A stretch of 42,600 bases of DNA from Alphaproteobacteria bacterium. Lineage in GTDB: Bacteria > Pseudomonadota > Alphaproteobacteria > JABAAW01. The DNA lies in NCBI GenBank assembly GCA_014238535.1, contig JABAAW010000008.1:6618-49217 (forward strand), given 5' to 3'. The notes beneath the pieces were generated by a model, which searched no databases, was not told where the DNA came from, and saw only the letters and a list, made by a program, of their open reading frames with translations. Of this stretch, positions 7,893 through 17,378 are shown piece after piece. The position numbers and the translations under genes are program-made. Numbering within the stretch: position 1 is the first letter of the stretch; the number at the start of each line of letters is the position of its first letter.

Positions 7893-10800
7893 CAATTCTT
7901 ACTTCAAAAAACACGCGGGAAGATACTCGTTACAAATATCTAAAGGTATGCACAGATACACCAAAAATACCATAACTCAGTGGGGAGCGTGCTTAACAAC
8001 ACTAACACTAGCAGTGCTGATAGCTGCTACCTTAAGCAAACCAACGCAAGCGCAACAAGTCGTTACCGTCGACAGCGGATTAGGAAAAAACGCCGGCTAC
8101 CTGATATTTCGGTGGCAAAAAGCACCAAAATTCTCTAGTCAAATCGATGAAAACCAGAACTTACTGCTTGTCTTCACACAAAAAGCAGCACGATTTCAGA
8201 TCGAAAGGGTGCAAGAAAGGTTAAAATCTTACATACGAAAACTAAATGTGGTAGACGCACAACGCATAAAAATCGAATTACAACCCAACGTAGTTGTTTC
8301 AACAAGACAAACGACTGAAAATATAGTCGTCTACTTTCAGACCGACGCCGACTCGAACAAAATACCAGGGCAAAGTGCTCGAGCTATGCGAGCAGGAGTC
8401 CCATCTAAAGACTCGCCCGACGCATTAGATAATCTACTATCCGATAGTTTGGGGCAAGAAAGCATCGAAAATGATGAGGATACGAAAATTACCCCATTTC
8501 GGGTGGGTGTAAAAGCAGAAAAACGCAAAGGCTACGAGAGAATATCCTTCGCCTGGCCAACAGACGTCTTGTACCGTGCGCAAATAAGCAGTATTAAAAA
8601 TAAAGATGGCAAAAAGCAAGAAACTTTGATCATTACTTTTAACAAACCAATGGTAACCACAAACTCCGTCGCTATATTGAAGAAGCTAAACCGTTCACTC
8701 GGAACACCGATCTTCACCAAAAATGCACGCGAGATACGAATACCCCTATTACGCAAGCTAACAATACGAGACTTCGTATACGGAAACAGAGTCATAATCG
8801 ATCTAGCAGCAATCAATCAGCAAGGGGCTAGCATCACGCAAGGGGAAAGCAGAGTAACAAAAGACAGCGCGCCAAGTGCGCCTAGATTGCCAGCCGTAAC
8901 AGTGCGCGGAGGAAGGCACAGAGACTACACTAGATTCATTTTCGACTACCAACAACCAACTAGATACTTAATCGAAAGAAGAGGACAGAGGCTCGCTATA
9001 ATATTCAATCGCGCAAATCCCCTAGATCTAAGAACTTTAGGATTCACAAAAAGAGGATTCTTTACTCCTGCTAGAACACAGAGATATGCTGACAGAAACG
9101 AATTTTCGATACCTGTTTCACAGCAAAATAAGTATCGCCACTTCCTATCCGGAACAAGAATCATTCTAGACGTGCTACACAATGTGCTAACAGAAAAAGA
9201 CAATCTGCCAGACATCATCGGTGTATCTGCTCCGCTAGTACAAACAGCACCACCACTACCTGCACCTTTAATTTTCAACAAAAAAGGTGCAACCATTGGA
9301 AGTCAAAAACCTAATTCCGAAGAAATCGCTGCAACAAGACCTGCTCCAGTATATCAATTCCAACTGTTATTACCAGAAAATGTCTCGACCGCTTTCTTTA
9401 GGCGAGCAGGATTTTCTTGGTTCGTAGCCGATAGACCTTTCACCATAGACACACAAAGCGGAACTCAAGGCGCAGAAACCATATTAGGCGAAATCGAACA
9501 GTTCGACTACGAGCAATTTACTATTCTACGCTTCTCATCAGCAGAACAGCTATATCCAGCCGTAAGACAAATCGGGCTTAATTGGTGGCTTGAATTTCAC
9601 GACACACCAATACCTCCATACTACAACGTAGACACCGCCGTGACACAAGACGAAAGAGCACAAGCAGAATTCAACTTTCTAGTGAAGCAATATGGAAAAT
9701 TACTACGCTTACAGGACCCAGAAATCGGAGATGATATCTTCGTAATACCACTAAAAACCGTTAGTCTAGGGGTCGCGCGCGCACGCGCATACCCAGAATT
9801 CCAAGTTTTGGAAAGCGCTCAAGGCATCGCTATAGTCCCGCTTGCAAATAACATAGAAATATCACAGCGTGAAGGAAGGGTCGCTGTAGTCGCTCCTGAA
9901 GGATTACAGCTAAACTCACTGGATGTAGATAGAATCATCGCCGAACGCGCACCAGACGAGCTAATACGACTTCCTATCTTAAACTTTACACTATGGAACA
10001 GACCAAACGCATCTATAAGTACCGCTCGCGAAAGATTCAACTCTAGATACCTGCAAGACATTTCCGACGATCACAGAGGATTCAACCTAAATCTAGCAGG
10101 ATATTACCTAAGCCAAGGATTAGGGCAAGAGGCACTAGGATTACTAAACATCTACGCAGGAAATTTTTCTAGCAATAACCTTACTCCAAGGTTAATGCGA
10201 GCAGTCGCTTTGCTACTATTCGAGAGAACCGACGAAGCCATCGAAATACTACGGGCACCAATTTTTGATCGATTGCAAGAGGCTGCTCTATGGAGGGGCG
10301 TAGCCGCAGCGCAAAAAAAGCAGTGGCAACTAGCCGAAAGCTATTTCGAACAAGCGGGAAACTTCTACGAGTTATACCCAAACGCAATCAAAGCTGCTGT
10401 AAGCGTATGGAGAATAAGCAGCGCAATAGAAAATGGGAATACTGGCGCCGCTAGCGGATGGTTGACACGCGCAGATAAAATCCCCGCTAAAGACACAAGA
10501 CGAGATTACATAAACGCTTTCAACTACATGCGAGGCGCAATTGCTAAAAAGCGCGGGAACGACCAGCGCGCAATCAGTATTTGGCAAGGCATACAAAAAT
10601 CTACGCAAAGCGGATACTGGAAGATACGCGCAGCTTTGGATGCCCTCGTACTATCCAGAGATATAGAGGAAATACCAAGAGAGCAAATTATATCCGAACT
10701 AGGAAGGCTAAACCAAGCTTGGCGCGGCGATGAGCTTTCTTTCCAAATCAAAAAAGAACTGGGGACAACGTACGGATTAAACGGATCATTCTACCAACAA

Positions 10801-11670
10801 CTAAAACTATACCGCGAAGCAATTACACGAAGTCCTTTCTTACCAGAAACCGCAGAACTATCTAAACAAATGGTCGACTTATTCCAAGACCTTTTCCTAT
10901 TACGCGAAGGAGTACCTCTGCAACCCGTCGAGGCTTACCTAATACACGAAGACTTCAAAGAACTAATACCTTCCGGAGAAAAAGGTGTACTACTTACAGA
11001 AAGTGCTGTCGGGCGTATTAGCAAGGGTAGCTTTTACAAAATCGCTGCAGAAATTGCCAAAAATGCCTTCATCGACGATATCGCAACCATCGACAAAGAT
11101 CGACTCGTCGTGAAAACTGGATTGTTATACCTGCTCGCAGGACAGCCACAGGATGCGCTAGAAATACTCGATAGCAATACTCCGCAACAAGTATCAACTT
11201 ATAGCAACGACGCACGAAGACTACGCGCAAGAGCGCATGTAGAACTTAAGCAAAACGATTACGCAATAGAATTATTGGCAGGTGATATATCAGAAACAGC
11301 TGACTTATTACGCTTCCTCATACATCGCAACGAAGCCAATTGGGGCGACGCAGCATCCTCTCTACAAAGACTGCTCGGTCCTCCACCAAGAGAAGAGGGA
11401 GCAAAACTATCGCAGAGAAAATCTAGCTTCTTACTTTACCTCGCCGCAACCCTATACCTCGCAGAGGAAACAGAGGCACTTGGTAGTCTCGCTAGAGACT
11501 ACGCAGAAACTATCCAAGAATCTCCTCTGCTAGAAGTATTTAACTTCATTACACAAGCAAACGATCCAACAGAATCAATATCCGTTCCAGCACTAATCGA
11601 AAGGCTACAGGAGGGTGAAGATGTGAATATTGGATTCCTCGATATCTATCGGCAGCAATTCCTGCAATAA
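7876..11670 (+). CDS. Secreted beta-repeat and TPR protein of the motor operon
   Basis: A 1264-residue protein of unknown function. A hydrophobic segment at about 38-53 followed by KPTQAQ reads as a signal peptide with a cleavage site near residue 59. The N-terminal half contains about four repeated modules at roughly 65-155, 215-315, 345-440 and 490-580. Each has an aromatic-rich strand pattern such as YLIFRWQKAP, RISFAWPTDV or TRFIFDYQQP. The C-terminal half (from about 700) is helical with TPR-like units such as GYYLSQGLGQEALGLLNIYAG. The gene overlaps the motB 3' end by 17 bases (ATG 7876, alternative ATG 7879), so it belongs to the motility operon. A periplasmic role in stator assembly is a reasonable inference, comparable in position to the MotC/MotE genes of Rhizobium. 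Confidence 0.8.
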   Translation: MMKNSDNSYFKKHAGRYSLQISKGMHRYTKNTITQWGACLTTLTLAVLIAATLSKPTQAQQVVTVDSGLGKNAGYLIFRWQKAPKFSSQIDENQNLLLVFTQKAARFQIERVQERLKSYIRKLNVVDAQRIKIELQPNVVVSTRQTTENIVVYFQTDADSNKIPGQSARAMRAGVPSKDSPDALDNLLSDSLGQESIENDEDTKITPFRVGVKAEKRKGYERISFAWPTDVLYRAQISSIKNKDGKKQETLIITFNKPMVTTNSVAILKKLNRSLGTPIFTKNAREIRIPLLRKLTIRDFVYGNRVIIDLAAINQQGASITQGESRVTKDSAPSAPRLPAVTVRGGRHRDYTRFIFDYQQPTRYLIERRGQRLAIIFNRANPLDLRTLGFTKRGFFTPARTQRYADRNEFSIPVSQQNKYRHFLSGTRIILDVLHNVLTEKDNLPDIIGVSAPLVQTAPPLPAPLIFNKKGATIGSQKPNSEEIAATRPAPVYQFQLLLPENVSTAFFRRAGFSWFVADRPFTIDTQSGTQGAETILGEIEQFDYEQFTILRFSSAEQLYPAVRQIGLNWWLEFHDTPIPPYYNVDTAVTQDERAQAEFNFLVKQYGKLLRLQDPEIGDDIFVIPLKTVSLGVARARAYPEFQVLESAQGIAIVPLANNIEISQREGRVAVVAPEGLQLNSLDVDRIIAERAPDELIRLPILNFTLWNRPNASISTARERFNSRYLQDISDDHRGFNLNLAGYYLSQGLGQEALGLLNIYAGNFSSNNLTPRLMRAVALLLFERTDEAIEILRAPIFDRLQEAALWRGVAAAQKKQWQLAESYFEQAGNFYELYPNAIKAAVSVWRISSAIENGNTGAASGWLTRADKIPAKDTRRDYINAFNYMRGAIAKKRGNDQRAISIWQGIQKSTQSGYWKIRAALDALVLSRDIEEIPREQIISELGRLNQAWRGDELSFQIKKELGTTYGLNGSFYQQLKLYREAITRSPFLPETAELSKQMVDLFQDLFLLREGVPLQPVEAYLIHEDFKELIPSGEKGVLLTESAVGRISKGSFYKIAAEIAKNAFIDDIATIDKDRLVVKTGLLYLLAGQPQDALEILDSNTPQQVSTYSNDARRLRARAHVELKQNDYAIELLAGDISETADLLRFLIHRNEANWGDAASSLQRLLGPPPREEGAKLSQRKSSFLLYLAATLYLAEETEALGSLARDYAETIQESPLLEVFNFITQANDPTESISVPALIERLQEGEDVNIGFLDIYRQQFLQ

Positions 11671-11680
11671 AATCTAAATC

Positions 11681-13681
11681 CTATTCCTTCTTCTCTAAAT
11701 CTAGCAAGCGCAATCCCAACGCTTGCAATTGCTCTGCTGAAGCAGTGCTAGGGGCGCCCATTAAAATATCTTGTCCCATTTGCGTCAAAGGAAAACATGT
11801 GATCTCACGAATGTTGGTCTCGCCCGCTAACAGCATAACAATACGCTCAATACCAGGGGCAGCTCCCCCATGCGGGGGAACGCCATAGCGCAGAGCGGAA
11901 AACATGCCAGGAAAACGCTCTTCAAGGTCTCTATTCGAGTAGCCTGCAATCTCGAACGCTCGTTCCAGAGTCGCTAGATCATGGTTGCGCAACGCACCTG
12001 ATGAAAGTTCAACACCATTACAAACAATATCGTATTGGCTAGCGACAATCGTAAGCGGGTCTTGCCCTGTAAGTGCCTCCATGCCACCCTGCGGCATGGA
12101 GAATGGGTTATGGCTAAATACTATCTCACCGCTCGTCTCGTCACGCTCATACATTGGAAAGTCGACAACCCAGCAGAATTCAAAGCTGTTATCCGCAATG
12201 CAAGCACAAGCCTCTGCAAGACGCTGGCGCACGAGTGCTGAGAAAGACTCCGCTGACTTTTTCTCAGCGCAGACAAAAAACAGCGCGTCCCCATCTTTAA
12301 TATCTGCTCGTTTTGCAAGTGCCATAGAAAGTTCGCTACTAATATTGCGCGCGATAGGACCTTGTGGGTCTTCAAGCTTGGGATAGGCAATATAACCTAG
12401 CCCCTTCTGCCCCTCAGAACGAGACCAGTCGTTCAGCTTGTCAAAAAAACTACGCGGTTTGCTAGATGCGCCGGGCGCACGCAGAGCACGCACGCACGCA
12501 CCATTTGCTACTGCATGCGCAAAAGTCGTAAAGGCACTATCTGCAAATAAATCCGAAACATCGCATATAACAATAGGATTGCGCAGGTCTGGCTTATCGG
12601 TTCCATAGCGCAAAAGCGCATCTGCGTAACTAATTCGCGGAAATGGTGACGAGGTGACCATACGACCATTAGAAAACTCAACAAACGTTCCCGACAAAAC
12701 CGCCTCGAGCGTATTCATAATCTCTTCTTGCGTTGCAAATGCCATCTCGAAGTCAAGTTGGTAAAACTCACCGGGCGAACGGTCGGAACGGGCATCTTCG
12801 TCTCGAAAACACGGAGCAATTTGGAAGTAACGCTCAAAACCAGCTATCATCAACAACTGCTTAAACTGCTGTGGGGCTTGCGGTAATGCGTAAAATTTAT
12901 GCGGCTGTAGACGCGAGGGGACAAGAAAATCACGCGCTCCTTCCGGCGAAGAGGCTGTCAATATCGGCGTTTGAAATTCTGTAAAGCCAGCTTTCATCAT
13001 GCGACTACGCAACGAGGCAATTACATTAGAGCGTAGCAATATCTTTTTACGCATACTTTCACGGCGCAAGTCAAGAAAACGATACTTTAAACGAAGGTCT
13101 TCTGGGTAGTCAGCATCGCGGTTGACCGGTATCGGTAAGGGGGCTGCTTGCGACAAAATATCGATAGAACTTACAGCTAGTTCAGCATCACCAGTAGGCA
13201 AGTTCTGATTAACCGTCTCCGCACTGCGAGCCCTAACCTGCCCTTCAACACTAATAACACTCTCTAGCCCCAGCTTTTCCATCTTTAGAAAAAGCTCGAC
13301 TTGCAGACGCTCGCTATTAGAATCAGTATTGGCAATCATATCTTCTAGTAACGCGATACGCTCCGAAGAACTAACCGACCCTAAATTTTCAGCCTGCTCC
13401 CAATCTACCTGCCCCTTTACACCACTCCTAGTAATATCTTCCTTATCTTCACGAACCGTCAGAACAGGGTGCTGGTTACTGCTCGCATCTATATAGCTAG
13501 GCGGGGATATATTTAACTCTAAAACGCATTGCGTAATACCCCAACTATCGCGCAAATCGACAAAAAGCAATCTTCCATGGTTACGCTTGCGCGAAATCCA
13601 GCCCGACAAACGAACCTTCTCTCCTTTCTGCGATGAACGCAGCGCAGCGCAATGTTGCGAACGGTACGGGTTGCTAGACAT
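11681..13681 (-). CDS. aspS: Aspartyl-tRNA synthetase, non-discriminating type
   Basis: Class II synthetase that charges tRNA-Asp. Visible parts are the OB fold (VRLSGWISRKRNHG), motif 2 (FRDEDARSDRSPGEFYQLDFE) and motif 3 (GIERIVMLLAG). H35 in RNHG matches the His of bacterial non-discriminating enzymes, which also make Asp-tRNA-Asn for GatCAB; leucine is usual in discriminating ones. I start at ATG 13681 (MSSNPYRSQH) because it aligns with the family start; an in-frame extension to 13735 would overlap the upstream gene. The upstream gene stops one base before this ATG, so translation is probably coupled. At 666 residues it is longer than the usual 590 or so, because about 65 extra residues (about 58-125) interrupt the N-terminal domain. 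Confidence 0.96.
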   Translation of the reverse strand: MSSNPYRSQHCAALRSSQKGEKVRLSGWISRKRNHGRLLFVDLRDSWGITQCVLELNISPPSYIDASSNQHPVLTVREDKEDITRSGVKGQVDWEQAENLGSVSSSERIALLEDMIANTDSNSERLQVELFLKMEKLGLESVISVEGQVRARSAETVNQNLPTGDAELAVSSIDILSQAAPLPIPVNRDADYPEDLRLKYRFLDLRRESMRKKILLRSNVIASLRSRMMKAGFTEFQTPILTASSPEGARDFLVPSRLQPHKFYALPQAPQQFKQLLMIAGFERYFQIAPCFRDEDARSDRSPGEFYQLDFEMAFATQEEIMNTLEAVLSGTFVEFSNGRMVTSSPFPRISYADALLRYGTDKPDLRNPIVICDVSDLFADSAFTTFAHAVANGACVRALRAPGASSKPRSFFDKLNDWSRSEGQKGLGYIAYPKLEDPQGPIARNISSELSMALAKRADIKDGDALFFVCAEKKSAESFSALVRQRLAEACACIADNSFEFCWVVDFPMYERDETSGEIVFSHNPFSMPQGGMEALTGQDPLTIVASQYDIVCNGVELSSGALRNHDLATLERAFEIAGYSNRDLEERFPGMFSALRYGVPPHGGAAPGIERIVMLLAGETNIREITCFPLTQMGQDILMGAPSTASAEQLQALGLRLLDLEKKE

Positions 13682-13682
13682 A

Positions 13683-15560
13683 TTAGACGAAAAAGTAGGC
13701 ATAGCACAAAACGCTGAAGCATACCCAACATACAAAGATTAATGGCAAACCTGCTTTAACAAAATCTACAAAACGATATTGCCCAGCACTCATAACAAGT
13801 AAGTTTGTTTGGTAGCCAATCGGGGTTGCAAAAGCACAGTTAGCCGCAAAAAGCACAGCTATCGCAAAAGGGATATGCGATACTTCTAACGAATCCGCTA
13901 TAGCAACCGCTATCGGTGTGAAAAGAACCGCTGTTGCCTTAGTCGAAATGATGTTAGAGAGTAACGCGACAAATAGGAAAAAACAGGAAAGAACAAACGG
14001 TGGGCTTGGAGCATGTTTTGTAAGCTGAATAAATGCTTCAGCTAAAATACTATCGCCACCAGTCGCTTGTAGTCCAACAGCGAGAGCTATCGCTGAGGCA
14101 ATGACCATTACTATCCTACGATCAAGAGCTCGCACGGCATCCTCTAACGAAATAACCCCGAGAGCAAGCATAGCAGTCGCACCGCATATAGCACTGAGTT
14201 CAATTGGCACCATTCCTGTTGCCGCAGCTAGGATGCACAAAGTAAATACACTAACCGCCTTACCTGAACGTTCAGCATCGGGTAACTTGTGAATAGAGTG
14301 CTCTACTGCAACAAGATCACGCTGTTGCCCCAAGGCTAGCACATCGCTAGCGCGACCTTGTACCAACGCAATGTCGCCTGCGCGCAGAGAAGTCGATGTG
14401 AGGTTACGCAACATGCGTCTAGTACCGCGTTCCAATCCTAAAACTACACAATGCGATCTGAATCTAAAGCGTATATCTTGTAAACTACGCCCTATAAACG
14501 ATGAGTGCGGGGGAATAAAAAATTCAGCTATAATCGTCTCCTCTGGAACTCCAACCGTGCGCTCAGAGGAATAGTCACCACTAAGCTGCGGTGCCAAAAG
14601 CCCATGCTCTTCTGAACCTACAAGTTCATCTATGCGCTCACGCGAAGCAGAGATCAGCAGCATATCACCAGCACGCAAAATAAACGAAAGTTGCGGTGGA
14701 GAAAAAGACACCTCTCCCCTTTGTACCAAAACAACAGTCGCGCGCTCAATAATCGAAAATAGGCGTACACTCGCCGATTTCCCAACAAACGGAGAATCAC
14801 CTGTAACCGTAAATTGTGCTACAAAGCGTTTGCCCTGAAACGCGCTGGAATGTCTACGACGAAGCAAGCCATCGTGAGCTTTTCCCAAAAGACGGGGCAT
14901 AACAAATATTATGTATAGCATACCAAAACACGCCAAATAAAGCCCTGGGAATGTCACCGTGAAAAAACTCAGAGTCTCGCGCTTCATCGAAACCAGAGAA
15001 CTAGCTACTAAAAGATTGGTCGACGAGCCAATTAAAGTCGTCATACCTCCTAAAACGGACGCAAAACTCATTCCCATCATCGGCCAACGAGAACTACGAC
15101 GCTTGCGCTCTAGTAGAGCACGAATTACAGGGATGAATAGCACAACCACCGGAATATTATTCAAAAATGCGCTCAGCAGCATCGCCGCAAACAACAAAAG
15201 AAGCAATCCAAGATAGTACGAAGGAATACTCGCTAGATAACGAGAGACAATCGCTAGGGCTCCTGTACTAGCCAACGCCTCGCCAATGACCAATAAACTC
15301 AATACCGTAAGTAGAGCAGGCGACGAAAAACCCGAAAGAATAGTCCCCGCCGATAAAAAACGCAAAGAAGGGATAAATGGAGGCAGAGCAACAAAAAGCA
15401 CCAACAGGCTACAAAGCAAAATTAGAGCAGTAACCTCCATCGAAAAACGCTCGATGGCGTAAAAATAAAGACCTCCAACGATAAGCGCAAAAACCGCCAG
15501 CATTTGTAGCTGTGGCGCATAGGCTGGCAAATACAAAAAGTAGGCGCTAATAGAAGACAA
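13683..15560 (-). CDS. SLC13-family permease with two TrkA-C domains
   Basis: Polytopic inner-membrane transporter of the DASS/SLC13 group, which usually carries anions such as sulfate or dicarboxylates with Na+ or H+. The 625-residue protein has N-terminal membrane segments and the conserved SAFLNNIPVVVLFIP and LIGSSTNLLVASS elements. Two TrkA-C (RCK-C) regulatory domains follow at about 255-325 and 350-420 (marked by LRAGDMLLISA and LRAGDIALVQG). The second transport half contains the matching NIISTKATAVLFTPI and TPIGYQTNLLV elements. This layout is standard for the family. The substrate is not readable. It lies directly upstream of aspS, with one base between stop and start. A strong hairpin lies about 40 bases before its start codon. 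Confidence 0.93.
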   Translation of the reverse strand: MSSISAYFLYLPAYAPQLQMLAVFALIVGGLYFYAIERFSMEVTALILLCSLLVLFVALPPFIPSLRFLSAGTILSGFSSPALLTVLSLLVIGEALASTGALAIVSRYLASIPSYYLGLLLLLFAAMLLSAFLNNIPVVVLFIPVIRALLERKRRSSRWPMMGMSFASVLGGMTTLIGSSTNLLVASSLVSMKRETLSFFTVTFPGLYLACFGMLYIIFVMPRLLGKAHDGLLRRRHSSAFQGKRFVAQFTVTGDSPFVGKSASVRLFSIIERATVVLVQRGEVSFSPPQLSFILRAGDMLLISASRERIDELVGSEEHGLLAPQLSGDYSSERTVGVPEETIIAEFFIPPHSSFIGRSLQDIRFRFRSHCVVLGLERGTRRMLRNLTSTSLRAGDIALVQGRASDVLALGQQRDLVAVEHSIHKLPDAERSGKAVSVFTLCILAAATGMVPIELSAICGATAMLALGVISLEDAVRALDRRIVMVIASAIALAVGLQATGGDSILAEAFIQLTKHAPSPPFVLSCFFLFVALLSNIISTKATAVLFTPIAVAIADSLEVSHIPFAIAVLFAANCAFATPIGYQTNLLVMSAGQYRFVDFVKAGLPLIFVCWVCFSVLCYAYFFV

Positions 15561-15601
15561 AACTTATCCTGCAAAAACTATTTAAAAAATTATTTCTACC
15601 C

Positions 15602-15637
15602 GCTATGCCTCAACTACCCATAGTTGAGGAGTATAGC
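15602..15637. other. Long hairpin upstream of the SLC13 permease gene
   Basis: CCTCAACTA (15608-15616) and TAGTTGAGG (15621-15629) form a perfect 9-bp stem around the loop CCCA. An outer GCTAT (15602-15606) and ATAGC (15633-15637) extend it across a small internal loop. It is about 40 bases upstream of the permease start on the minus strand, so it may lie in its 5' leader. No T-run follows on either strand, which argues against an intrinsic terminator. Confidence 0.75.
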
Positions 15638-15966
15638 AACAGCATCAAACCCAACAAAAACCAATGAACACTTCGTCAGATACGATAGCCAAGTATCGAA
15701 AAATAACTTAGCTATAACATAAGACAAGTGGCATGCTAGTGCGCTTCGTTAATTTTTTCAAGGACTCCCATGCCATGTAGCGTAAAAAATGATTATAATA
15801 CTCGAATAATAGCGTATTAATGTTAGCAGCTATGATTATTCTTTTTCGATAGGAGTAACACTTTTCTCGTAAAATGGGGAGGATAACCCAATAACCCAAT
15901 GGCAAAACACTGCAACCGTAGTTGCACTAACATAAAAACAACTCTAGTGATATGAGGTGTCGGTAG
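15638..15966. other. Intergenic region without a supported gene
   Basis: This is the remainder of the 406-base gap between the divergent permease and zinc-ribbon genes. It holds an 8-bp tandem repeat ATAACCCA (15883-15890, 15891-15898). A GAGGTG ribosome site at about 15954-15959 serves the gene that starts at 15967. A 65-codon open frame on the minus strand at 15708-15905 has no recognisable features and is not called. Promoters for both flanking genes are expected here, but I could not place them with confidence. Confidence 0.6.
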
Positions 15967-17004
15967 ATGTACTTGCTGTGCCCGCGTTGCAATTCGGTAT
16001 TCGAAATGATGGCAGAAACATTAGGTGCGAAGGGACGCAAGGTCAGTTGTGCCGTTTGTGCTAACACTTGGCACGCAAAAGCTAAGTCTTTGATTTCGAA
16101 AATACCTCCGCCAGCAGGTATCGCCGATAAAAAAATAGCTAACCACGCTACCCTTTCAACTTCTGCTACAGCGGAACACGAAAAAATGGAACAAGTTGGC
16201 CCTCCTCAAGCAGCTACGCAAGATTCCACAACTGACACTCCCATATCACCAGAGCCTCACCAATCAACTTTTACTTCCTCAGCACAAGCAACAAAGCAAT
16301 TAGAACAAACAAAGCAGAAAGCAACACAAGAAGGAATCCCATCACCAATGGACCAACTGCAACAACAACCTGAATCCGCCGCCGCAGCGTTGCGGGCGCA
16401 AACAAGTCATTACCATTTCGCGCCTCTACAGTTTGCAGAGCGCAATATCGAACGTAAGGTAAACGAATTGCTACGCTTCGCCATATCTTGGGCAATTTGG
16501 GGAAGCTTCATTATTGCAATCGTATATCTAGTGCGAACATATCCTATCGAAATCGTTACTAAATTTCCAAATGCAGTGCATTTATACGAAAGGCTGAATC
16601 TAATGCGACCAGCATTCGCTGATCTCATGCTAAAGAGCAACGAATATCTACTAAAGGATGTAAAAGTAACAAGCGAATTCCGACTCGCAAAAGATATTTT
16701 GCTGATCAGTACATCCGTCGAAAATCGTTCAAAGCAAGAGCTACCAGCTCCAATTCTACGAGGCTCTTTCCGTAACTCGCGCAACGAGGAAACCAGTTAC
16801 TTCCACTTCCGACCTACAGAATATGAAATACCCGCAAAAAGCAGCTTGCAATACCTAGTCAATGTCGAACATCCAAAATTAGCAAGCGTAACGCTAAGAT
16901 TGACTCTGCTAAGCATTTTCGAAGCAAAACTAGACTCGGGAGGAAATAGGCTTATCGTTAGAACAGCTAATAGCCAAACCATCGAGAAGGAAGTAGAACA
17001 ATGA
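15967..17004 (+). CDS. Zinc-ribbon membrane protein (MJ0042-type finger, DUF3426-like)
   Basis: A 345-residue protein starting with an MJ0042-type zinc ribbon: C5 and C8 (LCPRCNS), then C28 and C31 (CAVCANTW). A low-complexity Q/T/P-rich linker (about 60-145) follows, then one membrane segment at about 171-189. The C-terminal domain contains LRGSFRNSRNEE and EIPAKSSLQYLVNV, a pattern seen in the DUF3426 part of such proteins. Members are common in proteobacteria and their function is unknown; a regulatory or envelope-sensing role is often guessed. The ATG at 15967 is preceded by GAGGTG at good spacing. It is convergent with the small fliN. Confidence 0.8.
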   Translation: MYLLCPRCNSVFEMMAETLGAKGRKVSCAVCANTWHAKAKSLISKIPPPAGIADKKIANHATLSTSATAEHEKMEQVGPPQAATQDSTTDTPISPEPHQSTFTSSAQATKQLEQTKQKATQEGIPSPMDQLQQQPESAAAALRAQTSHYHFAPLQFAERNIERKVNELLRFAISWAIWGSFIIAIVYLVRTYPIEIVTKFPNAVHLYERLNLMRPAFADLMLKSNEYLLKDVKVTSEFRLAKDILLISTSVENRSKQELPAPILRGSFRNSRNEETSYFHFRPTEYEIPAKSSLQYLVNVEHPKLASVTLRLTLLSIFEAKLDSGGNRLIVRTANSQTIEKEVEQ

Positions 17005-17039
17005 GGGGAGGAGAATGGTAGAGAACAAAATGCGCGAGA

Positions 17040-17294
17040 TTACTCATGAATATCAACAGACGTTTTAGTAACCCGCACCGCAAAACATTCTCTATCCGTT
17101 ATCAAATTACCACGCGCAACTAAATGGTCACCGATTTTAAGGTCAACTTCGCCTTGGATACTCTTGTTCAACGATATTACCGCACCGCGCCCTATCTGAA
17201 GCAAGTTTCCTACACGCAACCTTGCAGCACCAATCTCAGCCGACAATTCTACATGGACGCGGTTCAACGACAGCTCATCGCGTGTGAAAGACAT
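17040..17294 (-). CDS. fliN: FliN-type flagellar switch protein
   Basis: An 84-residue protein that is essentially one SpoA (FliN/FliM C-terminal) domain. The domain forms the bottom ring of the flagellar C-ring, where CheY-P acts. Matching elements are VHVELSAEIGAARLRVGNLL, IGRGAVISLNKSIQGEVDLKI and HLVARGNLI followed by FAVRVTKT. It is shorter than typical FliN (about 110-140 residues), lacking the variable N-terminus. AAAGGT lies about 8 bases before the ATG. It is not next to fliM, fliG or fliF, but sits alone between a zinc-ribbon gene and dusA. A SpoA protein of a type III secretion system is less likely, since the window has motility genes and no secretion genes. Confidence 0.85.
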   Translation of the reverse strand: MSFTRDELSLNRVHVELSAEIGAARLRVGNLLQIGRGAVISLNKSIQGEVDLKIGDHLVARGNLITDRECFAVRVTKTSVDIHE

Positions 17295-17378
17295 TATATT
17301 TTACCTTTAATTCTCCAACGCATTCACACCTTATAGAGCAAAGTAGGCAGAAGCGCAATAAACGTTAATATAAACTAA

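Noticed and set aside
15708-15905. 65-codon minus-strand open frame in the intergenic region
   Set aside because: No domain, no good start signal and a composition like the surrounding non-coding DNA.
17015-17068. 17-codon open frame after the zinc-ribbon gene, preceded by GGGGAGGAG
   Set aside because: The ribosome site is strong, but the frame is very short, runs into the 3' end of fliN on the other strand and has no recognisable content.
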